Assembly: GCA_965248035.1 (NCBI GenBank)
Contig: OZ252054.1
Coordinates: 682,001-746,000 of the forward strand
Source: BJGV01 sp964194745
GTDB lineage: Bacteria > Pseudomonadota > Gammaproteobacteria > Burkholderiales > Nitrosomonadaceae
Length of the DNA: 64,000 bases
Reading direction: 5' to 3'
The stretch's first letter is position 1, and the number at the start of each line of letters is the position of its first letter. Below the pieces are notes generated by a model. The model saw nothing but the letters and a program-made list of their open reading frames with translations, had not been told where the DNA came from and searched no databases. Shown here piece after piece: positions 55,297 to 64,000 of the stretch. The position numbers were made by a program, and so were the translations under genes.

Positions 55297-56565
55297 TCAA
55301 TCCATACGCTTGATTAGAGCCTGGCCAAATGTTGAACATGATACCTTCTGCGCACCAGTCATCTGTCGCGCCAAGTCATAGGTAACGATCTTATCTTGTA
55401 TCGTCTTCTCCATTGCATGAATTATTAGATCAGCGGCCTCAATCCAACCTATGTGCCTCAGCATCATTTCTGCCGACAAAATAATTGATCCAGGATTAAC
55501 CTGATCCTTGCCGGCGTATTTTGGCGCAGTGCCATGAGTTGCTTCGAACATTGCAATTGAATCACTGAGATTGGCACCTGGTGCCATACCAATACCCCCT
55601 ACCTGTGCTGCCAGAGCATCAGAAATATAGTCCCCGTTCAGATTCAGAGTGGTAATCACATCATATTCCTCTGGGCGTAGCAAAATCTGTTGTAGAAAAG
55701 CGTCAGCAATCATATCTTTGATAATGATTCCACCTTTATTCTCTGACAAAACCATCCACGGGCCCCTATCAAGTAGCTGGGCACCAAATTCTCTTGCTGC
55801 CAACGCATATCCCCAGTTCTTGAATGCCCCCTCTGTAAATTTCATAATATTGCCTTTGTGTACCAATGTGACTGATCTTTGCTTATTATTTATCGCGTAC
55901 TGAATAGCCCTACGCACCAACCTTTCAGTGCCATCTTTTGACACTGGTTTAATACCAATACCGGATGTTTGTGGGAAGCGTATCTTGGTGACCCCCATAT
56001 CCTTTATTAAAAAATCGATAACCTTATTCGCTTCTTCTGATCCAGATTCCCATTCGATACCGGCATAAATATCTTCTGAATTTTCACGAAAAATTACCAT
56101 GTCAGTCTTCTCTGGGGTTTTTAGTGGACTCGGCACACCCTGGAAATAACGTATTGGACGTAAGCATAGAAATAAGTCCAATTCTTGGCGTAATGTCACG
56201 TTGATTGAGCGAATTCCGCCACCTACGGGCGTCGTTAACGGCCCCTTAATAGAAATTACATATTCCTTTACAGCTTGCAGTGTCTCGTCTGGCAACCACA
56301 CATTTTTACCATATATATGAGTGGATTTTTCACCAGCGTAAATCTCCATCCAAGAAATCCTACGTTTACCACCATAAGCAACATTTACAGCTGAATTCAC
56401 AACCTTCTGCATCACTGGTGTAATATCCACACCAATACCGTCACCCTCAATGTATGGAATAATCGGACAGTCTGGCACATTCAAAGAAAAATCTTTATTA
56501 ACATAGACTTTCTCACCTTCAACTGGCGTCTTAATGTGCTGGTAAATGTACATATGGGCTCCCAA
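55297..56565 (-). CDS. icd: isocitrate dehydrogenase (NADP)
   Basis: Oxidative decarboxylation of isocitrate to 2-oxoglutarate in the TCA cycle. 422 aa (or 418 from the second Met). Substrate motif SINVTLRQELDLF with the phosphorylatable-type serine, FRENSEDIYAGIEW, and metal site NGDYISDALAAQVGG are intact. Size and motifs match the E. coli-type homodimeric enzyme. Convergent with the csp gene. Confidence 0.96.
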   Translation of the reverse strand: MGAHMYIYQHIKTPVEGEKVYVNKDFSLNVPDCPIIPYIEGDGIGVDITPVMQKVVNSAVNVAYGGKRRISWMEIYAGEKSTHIYGKNVWLPDETLQAVKEYVISIKGPLTTPVGGGIRSINVTLRQELDLFLCLRPIRYFQGVPSPLKTPEKTDMVIFRENSEDIYAGIEWESGSEEANKVIDFLIKDMGVTKIRFPQTSGIGIKPVSKDGTERLVRRAIQYAINNKQRSVTLVHKGNIMKFTEGAFKNWGYALAAREFGAQLLDRGPWMVLSENKGGIIIKDMIADAFLQQILLRPEEYDVITTLNLNGDYISDALAAQVGGIGMAPGANLSDSIAMFEATHGTAPKYAGKDQVNPGSIILSAEMMLRHIGWIEAADLIIHAMEKTIQDKIVTYDLARQMTGAQKVSCSTFGQALIKRMD

Positions 56566-56812
56566 AAAGTATTTTTAATATTTTAAATTATAGAAACAAA
56601 TAAACTATATTATTCTACCTGTGTTTTAGTGAAAAACGAGAAAGCGCTTAATAAAGAGCCCTTTCACCCAAGAACAATTTGTAACTCTTATTTTGACTGA
56701 TGTGTGACAACTTAAAACATGAGGTAACCAGTATGGTTCACGTAATACATTCGTTTTTTGCAGTAGTCCTAATACACTGAACTTTTATTTGATAGGGATT
56801 CTCTGAAATACC

Positions 56813-57259
56813 ATGATCTGGAAACCCAACGTAACCGTCGCTGCGGTCATCAAGCAAGATGGCAAATATTTGTTGGTTGAGGAGCAAACTAAGCGTGGGG
56901 TGCTATTCAACCAACCGGCTGGGCACTTAGAGCCTAACGAATCTATCGTCCATGGTGCAATCCGGGAAACATTAGAAGAAACGGGTTACACTTTCACCCC
57001 ACAATGGCTACTGGGTATTTATAGATGGCACTCACTCCTCAATGATACAACTTATTTGCGTTTTGCCTTCTCCGGTACAGTCGTCTGCCATGGCCATGAT
57101 CGAAAATTAGATGAAGGTATAGTACGCGCAGCGTGGTTCAATGCAAATGAAATATATGAGTTAATCCACCGACACCGCAGCCTTCTAGTTATTAAATGTA
57201 TTGAAGACCATTTGGCTGGCAAACATTATCCTCTGGGAATTCTTACGCACTACGATTGA
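56813..57259 (+). CDS. nudJ: Nudix hydrolase, NudJ-like
   Basis: 148 aa with the Nudix box around GHLEPNESIVHGAIRETLEE (Gly near residue 39; the REx2EE core binds magnesium). Located 4 bp upstream of mnmA, the same pairing as nudJ-mnmA in enterobacteria, which supports the name. NudJ acts on phosphorylated thiamine precursors and nucleoside di/triphosphates. Confidence 0.85.
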   Translation: MIWKPNVTVAAVIKQDGKYLLVEEQTKRGVLFNQPAGHLEPNESIVHGAIRETLEETGYTFTPQWLLGIYRWHSLLNDTTYLRFAFSGTVVCHGHDRKLDEGIVRAAWFNANEIYELIHRHRSLLVIKCIEDHLAGKHYPLGILTHYD

Positions 57260-57263
57260 AACA

Positions 57264-58343
57264 ATGAGAAAACGGCGCGTTGTAATAGGAATGTCAGGGG
57301 GGGTTGATTCGTCCGTTGCTGCACTGTTACTTAAGCAGCAAGGTTATGATGTGGTAGGCTTATTCATGAAGAACTGGGAAGACGACGATACGGACGAGTA
57401 TTGTTCGTCCAGACAGGATTTCATCGACGCTGCATCAGTTACCGATATCATCGGCATTCATCTGGAAGCGGTGAATTTTTCTGCTGAATACAAGGAGAAA
57501 GTTTTCAGCAGATTCCTTGCAGAATACCAGGCGGGACGAACACCTAACCCAGACGTGTTATGCAACGCCGAAATCAAGTTTAGGGCATTTCTTGATCATG
57601 CCATTGAACTTGGTGCTGACCATATTGCTACTGGGCACTATGCGCAAATACGCAAATTAAACGGTATGTTCCAGTTACTAAAGGGCGAGGACGAAACAAA
57701 GGATCAGAGTTACTTTCTCTATCGTCTAAACCAGAAGCAGTTAACTAGCACTCTATTCCCTATCGGACACCTCTATAAACGCGAAGTACGTAAGATCGCT
57801 CAAGATTATAAATTACCTAATTTCTCCAAGAAAGACAGTACTGGTATCTGCTTTATTGGTGAGCGTCCATTTAGGAATTTTCTTAGTCGCTATTTGCCAC
57901 ATAAACCGGGAGAAATACAAACTCAAGAGGGAAAGATAGTGGGGGAACATATCGGCCTGATGTACTACACTATCGGACAAAGGCAAGGATTAGGGATAGG
58001 CGGAACCAAGGAGGGTTTTGGTAAGCCATGGTTCGTCTTGGAAAAAAACATAGCAAACAATACCCTAGTTGTAGTGCAAGGTCACGATCATCCTAAATTA
58101 TTCCAGCCCACGCTTGCCGCATCCGATCTTACATGGATTAGTGGTAAGACGCCGCATTGTGGCTGGGTTTATTCTGCCAAGACCCGTTATCGCCAACCCG
58201 ATGCGCCCTGCTCTATAGAAAAAATTGGCGAGGTTACATGCGAAATCGAATTTGCTCAGCCTCAATGGGCTGTAACGCCAGGACAATCAGTGGTGGTCTA
58301 TGAAAGCAAGGTATGCTTAGGAGGAGGAGTAATCACGGAGTGA
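57264..58343 (+). CDS. mnmA: tRNA-specific 2-thiouridylase
   Basis: Adds sulfur to U34 of Lys, Glu and Gln tRNAs. From ATG 57264 it is 359 aa; a longer frame from 57201 lies within nudJ. ATP-binding P-loop GMSGGVDSS (residues 9-17), the catalytic Cys in NPDVLCNAEIKF near 94-105 and the second Cys in STGICFIGER near 192-202 are intact. Transcribed with nudJ. Confidence 0.96.
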   Translation: MRKRRVVIGMSGGVDSSVAALLLKQQGYDVVGLFMKNWEDDDTDEYCSSRQDFIDAASVTDIIGIHLEAVNFSAEYKEKVFSRFLAEYQAGRTPNPDVLCNAEIKFRAFLDHAIELGADHIATGHYAQIRKLNGMFQLLKGEDETKDQSYFLYRLNQKQLTSTLFPIGHLYKREVRKIAQDYKLPNFSKKDSTGICFIGERPFRNFLSRYLPHKPGEIQTQEGKIVGEHIGLMYYTIGQRQGLGIGGTKEGFGKPWFVLEKNIANNTLVVVQGHDHPKLFQPTLAASDLTWISGKTPHCGWVYSAKTRYRQPDAPCSIEKIGEVTCEIEFAQPQWAVTPGQSVVVYESKVCLGGGVITE

Positions 58344-58394
58344 AGCAAACAACCATAATCAAACAGTGCTAATAGTGCATTGCAGTTTTTAACT

Positions 58395-59003
58395 TTATCC
58401 TTTTGGTGCCGTTTCCTTGAATGATACCCGCCCCTCTAGTGTATCAGCTAGATTTGCTAGATTGGAAAACGTATTGCGCCACTCTATTTCGGGGAAACGA
58501 AAAACTAGAAAACCAAGTGTACAACACAACGCGATATCAGCTAGCGAATAGGCATTACCCTCGCACCACTTCTTGTCACACAGTTCTCGAGCTGCTGCTT
58601 CAAGTCCCAGCGTGACCTTCTTCTGCTGTCGTGTAATCCATTCCAAGTTTTGCAGCGTATCTGGACGCTTGCGTTCCAGAAAGATAGTGGCAGCTGCGTC
58701 GCTAATACCATCTGCTAAGGCCTCCCAGCGCTTCACCATGATGCGGTCCCTGTTGGATTCGGGAATCAGGCGTGATAGCGGGTAAGCACTATCTAGATAT
58801 TCAACGATCACCCTCGAATCAAATAAGGCAGCGCCATCATCTATAATCAGCACTGGCACCTTACCCAAGGGATTGTAGTCAGGCACATGACTCCCTACAT
58901 TCCATGGAATATCAACATCAAAATTATAGCCAATACGTTTTTCAGCTAAAACAACTCGTACTTTACGCACGTATGGACTGGTAAGTGATCCAACAAGCTT
59001 CAT
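58395..59003 (-). CDS. glutathione S-transferase-like protein
   Basis: 202 aa. N-terminal thioredoxin-like domain with LVGSLTSPYVRKVRVVLAEK (Ser/Tyr-type GSH site), NPLGKVPVLIIDDG and the cis-Pro plus DSRVIVEYLD motif; C-terminal helical domain with AYSLADIALCCTLGF. Conjugates glutathione to electrophiles or acts as a related small-molecule enzyme; substrate unknown. Divergent from purB. Confidence 0.88.
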   Translation of the reverse strand: MKLVGSLTSPYVRKVRVVLAEKRIGYNFDVDIPWNVGSHVPDYNPLGKVPVLIIDDGAALFDSRVIVEYLDSAYPLSRLIPESNRDRIMVKRWEALADGISDAAATIFLERKRPDTLQNLEWITRQQKKVTLGLEAAARELCDKKWCEGNAYSLADIALCCTLGFLVFRFPEIEWRNTFSNLANLADTLEGRVSFKETAPKG

Positions 59004-59127
59004 AGTGTCCTAGATGGCTGTTTAAATCAGAGACGCGAAGTATACCAATTTTCCATACCGCACGGCACATGGCACAGGAATATGCCCACTTATGTTAAAA
59101 TAATGTAGGATCAGAAATATCAACAAT

Positions 59128-60504
59128 ATGAGCCTCTCCCCCCTTACTGCCCTCTCCCCCCTTGATGGACGCTATCACAGCAAGGTTGCGGCTCTACAAC
59201 AATATTTCAGTGAGCTTGCGCTGATCCGTCATCGCGTTCAGGTAGAAATTGAGTGGTTCAAAGCGTTGAGCCATGAGCCTGCAATTACAGAAATCCCACC
59301 ATTTTCCACAGACATCATTTCACAATTTGACAGTCTGGTAGCAGACTTTTCTGAGTCTGACGGTAAAACAGTCAAAGCCATTGAAGCTCGCACCAACCAC
59401 GATGTTAAGGCCATTGAATACTGGCTTAAAGAGTACATGGTTAAGAATATAGAAGTTTCTAAAGTCACTGAATTCATTCATTTTTCCTGTACTTCGGAGG
59501 ATATCAATAATCTTTCCTATGGTTTAATGCTAAAGCACAGCCGAGACCATGTGATGCTGCCTGCACTGAAGAAAATCATCGGAAAGCTCATCGGAATGGC
59601 ACATCAACTAGCTGATGTGCCCATGCTTGCCCGTACTCATGGCCAGCCCGCCACTCCTTCCACAATGGGGAAAGAAATCGCAAACGTTGCCCACCGCTTG
59701 CAACGGGGATACGATCATCTTGCTACCATCTCCATACTAGGCAAGATTAATGGAGCAGTGGGCAATTACAATGCCCACCTCGCTGCATACCCAAATTTCA
59801 ACTGGGAAAAATTTGCGCAAGCTTTCGTCGAAAAACTTGGCCTAGAATTTAACTCCTATACTACTCAGATCGAACCGCATGATGCCATCGCCACATTGTG
59901 CGACGCTTATGCCAATATTAATACCGTACTGCTCGACCTTGATCGCGACGTATGGGGGTATATTTCGTTAGGTTATTTCAAACAAAAAATCAACGAATCT
60001 GAGATCGGTTCGTCAACCATGCCACATAAGGTAAATCCGATTGATTTTGAAAATTCAGAGGGCAATCTAGGGGTTGCCAATGCGTTGCTACGACACTTGA
60101 GTGAGAAGCTACCTGTGTCTCGCTGGCAGCGTGACCTAACTGATTCTACCATACTACGCAATATGGGTGTAGCACTAGGACACACTCTGCTGTCGTATGA
60201 TTCATGCAACAAAGGATTGGACAAGCTAGAAGCCAATCTAGAACGGATATCAGTTGATCTAGAAGGTGCTTGGGAAATCCTGGCAGAACCGATCCAAACA
60301 ATAATGCGTCGTTACGGTGTGCCCAATTCCTATGAGCAACTGAAAAAACTGACCCGTGGCAAGGATGGTATCACTAAAGAAACAATACATAAATTCATTG
60401 ACGACCTTGCTATTCCGGATACTGAGAAAAAACGCTTGCGGAAGATGACGCCACAGAACTATATTGGTAAAGCTGCAGAACTAGCACGAAAAATCGGGAA
60501 GTAA
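59128..60504 (+). CDS. purB: adenylosuccinate lyase
   Basis: 458 aa. Acts twice in purine synthesis (SAICAR to AICAR, adenylosuccinate to AMP). The fumarase/aspartase-type signature GSSTMPHKVNPIDFEN near residue 292-307 and THGQPATPSTMGKE near 170 are present. E. coli PurB-type length. Single gene. Confidence 0.97.
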   Translation: MSLSPLTALSPLDGRYHSKVAALQQYFSELALIRHRVQVEIEWFKALSHEPAITEIPPFSTDIISQFDSLVADFSESDGKTVKAIEARTNHDVKAIEYWLKEYMVKNIEVSKVTEFIHFSCTSEDINNLSYGLMLKHSRDHVMLPALKKIIGKLIGMAHQLADVPMLARTHGQPATPSTMGKEIANVAHRLQRGYDHLATISILGKINGAVGNYNAHLAAYPNFNWEKFAQAFVEKLGLEFNSYTTQIEPHDAIATLCDAYANINTVLLDLDRDVWGYISLGYFKQKINESEIGSSTMPHKVNPIDFENSEGNLGVANALLRHLSEKLPVSRWQRDLTDSTILRNMGVALGHTLLSYDSCNKGLDKLEANLERISVDLEGAWEILAEPIQTIMRRYGVPNSYEQLKKLTRGKDGITKETIHKFIDDLAIPDTEKKRLRKMTPQNYIGKAAELARKIGK

Positions 60505-60673
60505 AGTAGAAGATACCCGCCTATCCTTTACCTGTGCTGTCTCGGCCTGCTGGTGTTTCATTTCAGCACCACCTCAATGAAAATAGAATGGCAAGCATGC
60601 ACATAATTCTTCCTTGGTATTGAAATTGGTAAAACCACCCCAATTTGCCTCGAACAGCAATCAGGAGATCACG

Positions 60674-61246
60674 ATGCAAAATCAACAGGACCCGCAATCA
60701 GGTCAGCCAGAATTGACCACAGATGAAACGAACACAGAAGAAACTGCTGAGCATAGTACAGTGAAGCCAACCGCGGAAATCATGCCTAGTTTGGAAGAAT
60801 TACTAAAGAAGGCTGAGCTTAACGCCGCAGAACATCATGACGCCTGGCTACGCGCCAAAGCTGATTCAGAGAACATACGAAAACGCGCTCAAATTGACGT
60901 TGCCAACGCACACAAATATGCCACCGAAAATTTTTCTACTGAGCTACTGACTGTGATCGACAGTCTAGAAGCTGCATTAGCAGTTGAAAATGCAACAGTA
61001 GAGAATTTCAAAAATGGGATAGAACTAACACTCAAGCAACTTACTTCTGCTTTTGATAAATTCAACATTAAGGTGATTAATCCAAACGGGGGAAAATTTG
61101 ACCCACATCGGCACGAGGCCATGTGCATGGTAGATTCCGACCTTACCCCCAACACTGTGGTGCATGTAATGCAAAAAGGCTACGTCCTGAATGACCGGGT
61201 AATCCGCCCAGCACTAGTGACAGTTTCAAAAGCCAAAGAGACTTGA
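60674..61246 (+). CDS. grpE: nucleotide exchange factor GrpE
   Basis: 190 aa from ATG 60674 after CAGGAGATC; the frame also extends to 60614. Acidic, disordered start (DETNTEETAE), long coiled coil (AWLRAKADSENIRKRAQIDV) and C-terminal beta domain with HEAMCMVDSD...VMQKGYVLNDRVIRPALV. Releases ADP from DnaK. Just upstream of dnaK. Confidence 0.96.
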   Translation: MQNQQDPQSGQPELTTDETNTEETAEHSTVKPTAEIMPSLEELLKKAELNAAEHHDAWLRAKADSENIRKRAQIDVANAHKYATENFSTELLTVIDSLEAALAVENATVENFKNGIELTLKQLTSAFDKFNIKVINPNGGKFDPHRHEAMCMVDSDLTPNTVVHVMQKGYVLNDRVIRPALVTVSKAKET

Positions 61247-61269
61247 AATCCCTGACTGAGCCCCCACTT
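61242..61269 (+). promoter_or_regulatory. sigma32 (heat-shock) promoter for dnaK
   Basis: CTTGAAA (61242-61248), 13-bp spacer, CCCCAC (61262-61267), matching the RpoH consensus CTTGAAA-N13-15-CCCCAT except the last base. The -35 box overlaps the grpE stop codon, so dnaK has its own heat-shock promoter in addition to read-through from grpE. Confidence 0.7.
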
Positions 61270-61313
61270 AAAAACTTGTAGCTATACGGTATTAACCCTA
61301 AAAGGATTGAATT

Positions 61314-63248
61314 ATGGCAAAAATTATTGGCATCGATCTCGGCACTACCAACTCGTGTGTGTCCGTCATGGAGAATAGCAAACCTAAGGTTATAGAAAAC
61401 TCCGAAGGAACACGCACCACTCCTTCTATCGTCGCCTATACGGAAGACGGTGAAATTTTGGTGGGTGCTTCTGCAAAACGTCAGGCAGTCACCAACCCAA
61501 AGAATACCTTATTCGCGGTAAAACGACTGATTGGTCGTCGCTTTAACGAAGAAATGGTACAAAGAGACATAAAAATGGTGCCTTACAACATTATCAAGGC
61601 TGACAACAATGATGCTTGGGTGAAAGTTCGTGATCAGAAAATTGCCCCACCAGAAATATCGGCACAAGTGTTAATGAAAATGAAGAAGACTGCTGAGGAC
61701 TATCTAGGTGAACCAGTCACCGAGGCAGTTATCACCGTCCCTGCCTACTTTAACGACTCACAACGCCAGGCAACTAAAGATGCAGGACGCATCGCTGGGC
61801 TGGAAGTCAAACGTATCATAAATGAACCAACTGCAGCGGCCCTAGCATTCGGCATGGATAAAAAAGAGGGAAACCGCACAGTGGCCGTATATGACCTGGG
61901 TGGCGGTACCTTCGATATCTCCATTATCGAGATTGCAGAAGTAGAAGGCGAGCACCAATTTGAAGTACTGGCAACCAACGGCGATACTTTTCTTGGCGGC
62001 GAAGATTTTGATTTGTGTGTAATCGAATATCTTGTTGCTGAATTTAAAAAAGAAAGCGGCATTGATCTAAAAAAGGATATGCTTGCACTGCAACGTCTGA
62101 AAGACTCAGCAGAGAAAGCCAAAATTGAACTATCTTCCAGCCAGCAAACTGAAGTTAACTTACCCTACATCACAGCAGATGCCTCTGGCCCTAAACATCT
62201 GGCAGTCAAAATCACTCGCTCTAAACTGGAAAGTTTAGTTGAAGAACTGATAGAGCGCACCACCGAACCTTGCCGTATAGCCATCAAGGATTCAGGAGTA
62301 AAAATTGCCGACATTGATGACATCATTCTGGTAGGAGGGCAAACCCGTATGCCCAAGGTGCAGGATAAGGTTAAGGAAATTTTTGGTAAAGATATACGTA
62401 AGGATGTAAATCCAGATGAGGCGGTAGCGGTAGGTGCCGCCATTCAGGCGGGTGTATTGCAAGGTGAAGTGAAAGACGTACTTCTGCTAGACGTTACACC
62501 ACTATCGTTAGGCATCGAGACCATGGGTAGTGTGATGACCAAGCTTATCCAGAAAAATACCACTATCCCGACCAAGGCACAGCAGGTGTTCTCCACTGCT
62601 GAAGACAATCAATCTGCGGTGACAATTAATGTCTTACAAGGTGAACGGGAAATGGCAACTGGAAATAAAAGCTTAGGGCAATTCAACCTGACTGATATTC
62701 CCCCGGCGCCACGAGGTATGCCACAAATTGAGGTGGCATTCAACATTGACGCTAACGGTATTCTGCACGTGTCGGCAAAGGATAAGGCGACCGGAAAAGA
62801 AAATAAGATCAAGATCCAGGCAAGCTCGGGACTATCAGATGAGGAAGTGCAACGTATGGTAAAAGACGCTGAAGCCCATGCAGAGGAAGACCATAAGACA
62901 CTGGAACTTGTCACGGCTCGCAATCAATGTGATGCAATAATTCACTCTGTAAGTAAAACACTGAAAGAACATGGAGACAAACTTGATGGTGATGAGAAAT
63001 CTAAAATCGAGACTGCGCTGAAAGATGCCGAGGAGGCACTAAAATCCGACAACAAGGACACCATTGACGCGAAAACCCAAGCGCTAGCGGAAGCCTCTCA
63101 CAAGCTTACGGAAAAAATGTATGCTCAGGAGCAGGCACAGCAGACCCAGACCGGAGCAGAATCTCCTACAAATAGTGATGGTGGCGAAAACCCGGTAGAA
63201 GGTGAAGTAGTGGATGCCGAGTTTGAGGAAGTGAAAGACAAAAAATAA
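61314..63248 (+). CDS. dnaK: molecular chaperone DnaK
   Basis: 644 aa Hsp70. Nucleotide-binding domain with IGIDLGTTNSC, DLGGGTFDISI and ILVGGQTRMP; linker DVLLLDVTPLSL near residue 388-399; substrate-binding domain and lid; acidic C-terminal tail ending EEVKDKK. Works with GrpE and DnaJ, encoded on either side. Confidence 0.98.
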   Translation: MAKIIGIDLGTTNSCVSVMENSKPKVIENSEGTRTTPSIVAYTEDGEILVGASAKRQAVTNPKNTLFAVKRLIGRRFNEEMVQRDIKMVPYNIIKADNNDAWVKVRDQKIAPPEISAQVLMKMKKTAEDYLGEPVTEAVITVPAYFNDSQRQATKDAGRIAGLEVKRIINEPTAAALAFGMDKKEGNRTVAVYDLGGGTFDISIIEIAEVEGEHQFEVLATNGDTFLGGEDFDLCVIEYLVAEFKKESGIDLKKDMLALQRLKDSAEKAKIELSSSQQTEVNLPYITADASGPKHLAVKITRSKLESLVEELIERTTEPCRIAIKDSGVKIADIDDIILVGGQTRMPKVQDKVKEIFGKDIRKDVNPDEAVAVGAAIQAGVLQGEVKDVLLLDVTPLSLGIETMGSVMTKLIQKNTTIPTKAQQVFSTAEDNQSAVTINVLQGEREMATGNKSLGQFNLTDIPPAPRGMPQIEVAFNIDANGILHVSAKDKATGKENKIKIQASSGLSDEEVQRMVKDAEAHAEEDHKTLELVTARNQCDAIIHSVSKTLKEHGDKLDGDEKSKIETALKDAEEALKSDNKDTIDAKTQALAEASHKLTEKMYAQEQAQQTQTGAESPTNSDGGENPVEGEVVDAEFEEVKDKK

Positions 63249-63264
63249 AAAGATACTTGAATCA

Positions 63265-63324
63265 CCAAAACGCAGAGACGTGAAGAAATACTATGGTAGT
63301 TCTTCTGTGTGCTCTGCGTTTTGG
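63265..63324. repeat. hairpin-forming intergenic repeat between dnaK and dnaJ
   Basis: A perfect 13-bp inverted repeat, CCAAAACGCAGAG and CTCTGCGTTTTGG, with a further imperfect stem inside (GAAGAA/TTCTTC). It lacks a T-run, so it is not a standard terminator; it may be an RNA-processing or stabilising element, or a dispersed repeat of the 'CGCAGAG' kind. Confidence 0.65.
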
Positions 63325-63459
63325 CATTTATCAAAAAAGCAAGTAGCGAGGAGAGTTAGCTTCTTTCTTTACCTGTTCTATGGAAAAAGGGAAGAATTTA
63401 CTTCTGAGTAAGAATACATTTGGCGGTATTATTTGTGCTATGGCAGTGGAAAAGTCTAT

Positions 63460-64000
63460 ATGAGCAAACGTGACTACTATGAAGTGTTGGGTATTAACCA
63501 TGACGCCAGCGAAGATGAAATCAAAAAAACCTATCGCAAACTGGCGATGGAACATCATCCGGACCGTAATCCAGACAATCCCAAATCGGAAGAACGCTTC
63601 AAAGAGACCAAAGAAGCCTACGAAATACTCTCGGATCCCAACAAACGGATGGCCTATGATCAATATGGCCATGCTGGGGTAGATCCTAGCATGGCGGGAA
63701 GAAGCGCCCAGGGATTCGCTGATACATTTGGTGATATCTTTGGCGATATCTTTGGTGGACACGGAGGACGCTCCAATGTCTATCGTGGTGCAGACATGCG
63801 CTATAACATGGAAATTTCGCTGGAGCAGGCAGCCCGTGGAACCGAGACTAAAATACGGATTCCTACCATGGGAACCTGTGAAACCTGTCATGGCAGTGGA
63901 GCTAAATCTGGTACTTCCCCAATTACCTGTCCTAGCTGTAACGGTCATGGTCAAGTAAGAATACAACAGGGATTTTTTTCGATCCAGCAAACCTGTCCAA
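63460..64000 (+). CDS. dnaJ: molecular chaperone DnaJ (3' end beyond window)
   Basis: Starts at ATG 63460 and runs off the window edge after 180 codons. The J-domain (KRDYYEVLGI...) has HPD in MEHHPDRNPDNP near residue 31-42; the Gly/Phe-rich region GDIFGDIFGGHGGR follows, then the zinc-finger domain begins with CETCHGSG and CPSCNGHG. Follows dnaK in the conserved order. Confidence 0.96.
   Translation, partial: MSKRDYYEVLGINHDASEDEIKKTYRKLAMEHHPDRNPDNPKSEERFKETKEAYEILSDPNKRMAYDQYGHAGVDPSMAGRSAQGFADTFGDIFGDIFGGHGGRSNVYRGADMRYNMEISLEQAARGTETKIRIPTMGTCETCHGSGAKSGTSPITCPSCNGHGQVRIQQGFFSIQQTCP

Noticed and set aside
57290..57310. Run of seven G in mnmA as a second phase-variable tract
   Set aside because: The run encodes the conserved GG of the P-loop and the gene is fully in frame; selection on the protein explains it.

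Overview
The window reads as a chromosomal segment of a betaproteobacterium. A Nitrosomonadales-like member is plausible, but that placement is an inference from gene content and order. Supporting clusters are rpsU-yqeY-dnaG-rpoD beside tsaD, plsY and folB, clpS-clpA beside a cold-shock gene and icd, nudJ-mnmA, and grpE-dnaK-dnaJ. The RpoD also has the long Lys/Ala-rich N-terminus I associate with betaproteobacteria. No rRNA operon or CRISPR array was seen.

Layout. 0.2-12.4 kb: housekeeping and stress genes (M48 protease lipoprotein, pyrC, redoxin, ilvA, rpiA, phoU, fumC, patatin, TerC-like protein, UspA). 12.6-20.7 kb: a signalling and pilus block, with a metallo-beta-lactamase fold hydrolase, a GAF-GspE/PilB-type ATPase, a GAF-HD-GYP protein, a sigma54-type promoter with five 10-bp repeats, two tandem type IV pilins and a PglL-like O-oligosaccharyltransferase. 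Most of this block is damaged: ATPase and PglL are frameshifted, pilin 1 has Lys at the conserved Glu5, and pilin 2 has lost its C-terminal Cys by frameshift. 20.9-27.8 kb: two nearly identical inverted IS1595-type elements (A and B), each with a transposase followed by a DNA methyltransferase, around a truncated trypsin-like peptidase, a broken Gly-rich gene and an ADP-ribosylglycohydrolase-like gene. 28.2-34.3 kb: a small tRNA-integrated island with 47-bp att repeats, tyrosine integrase, excisionase-like and replication-like genes, no virion genes and several broken genes. 34.3-42.7 kb: core genes. 43.2-45.9 kb: a third IS1595-type element (C) with a four-gene chain: transposase, methyltransferase, restriction endonuclease and a 59-aa ORF. 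46.0-64.0 kb: mltB, an FbpABC-type iron transporter behind a Fur-like palindrome, clpA/clpS, csp, icd, nudJ-mnmA, a GST, purB, grpE-dnaK and the start of dnaJ.

Headline. Element C looks like an autonomous restriction-modification transposon. It has 51-bp terminal inverted repeats with one mismatch, a perfect 8-bp target duplication, and a consensus promoter whose -35 box lies inside the terminal repeat. Its four genes are joined by 4-bp stop/start overlaps. The methyltransferase carries a run of nine G just after its catalytic TSPPY motif. Nine G puts the gene out of frame; eight would restore a 277-aa enzyme. This is the structure of a phase-variable switch, and because the nuclease start overlaps the methyltransferase stop, both activities may switch together. 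Elements A and B are simpler relatives with the same tnp-M overlap. In all three elements the last ORF stops exactly 5 bp from the element end, inside the terminal repeat.

Caution: several lesions are one-base changes in homopolymers, so sequencing error must be excluded. Against a purely technical cause, more than 20 long housekeeping frames in the window are intact, while the damage concentrates in pilus, island and mobile genes.
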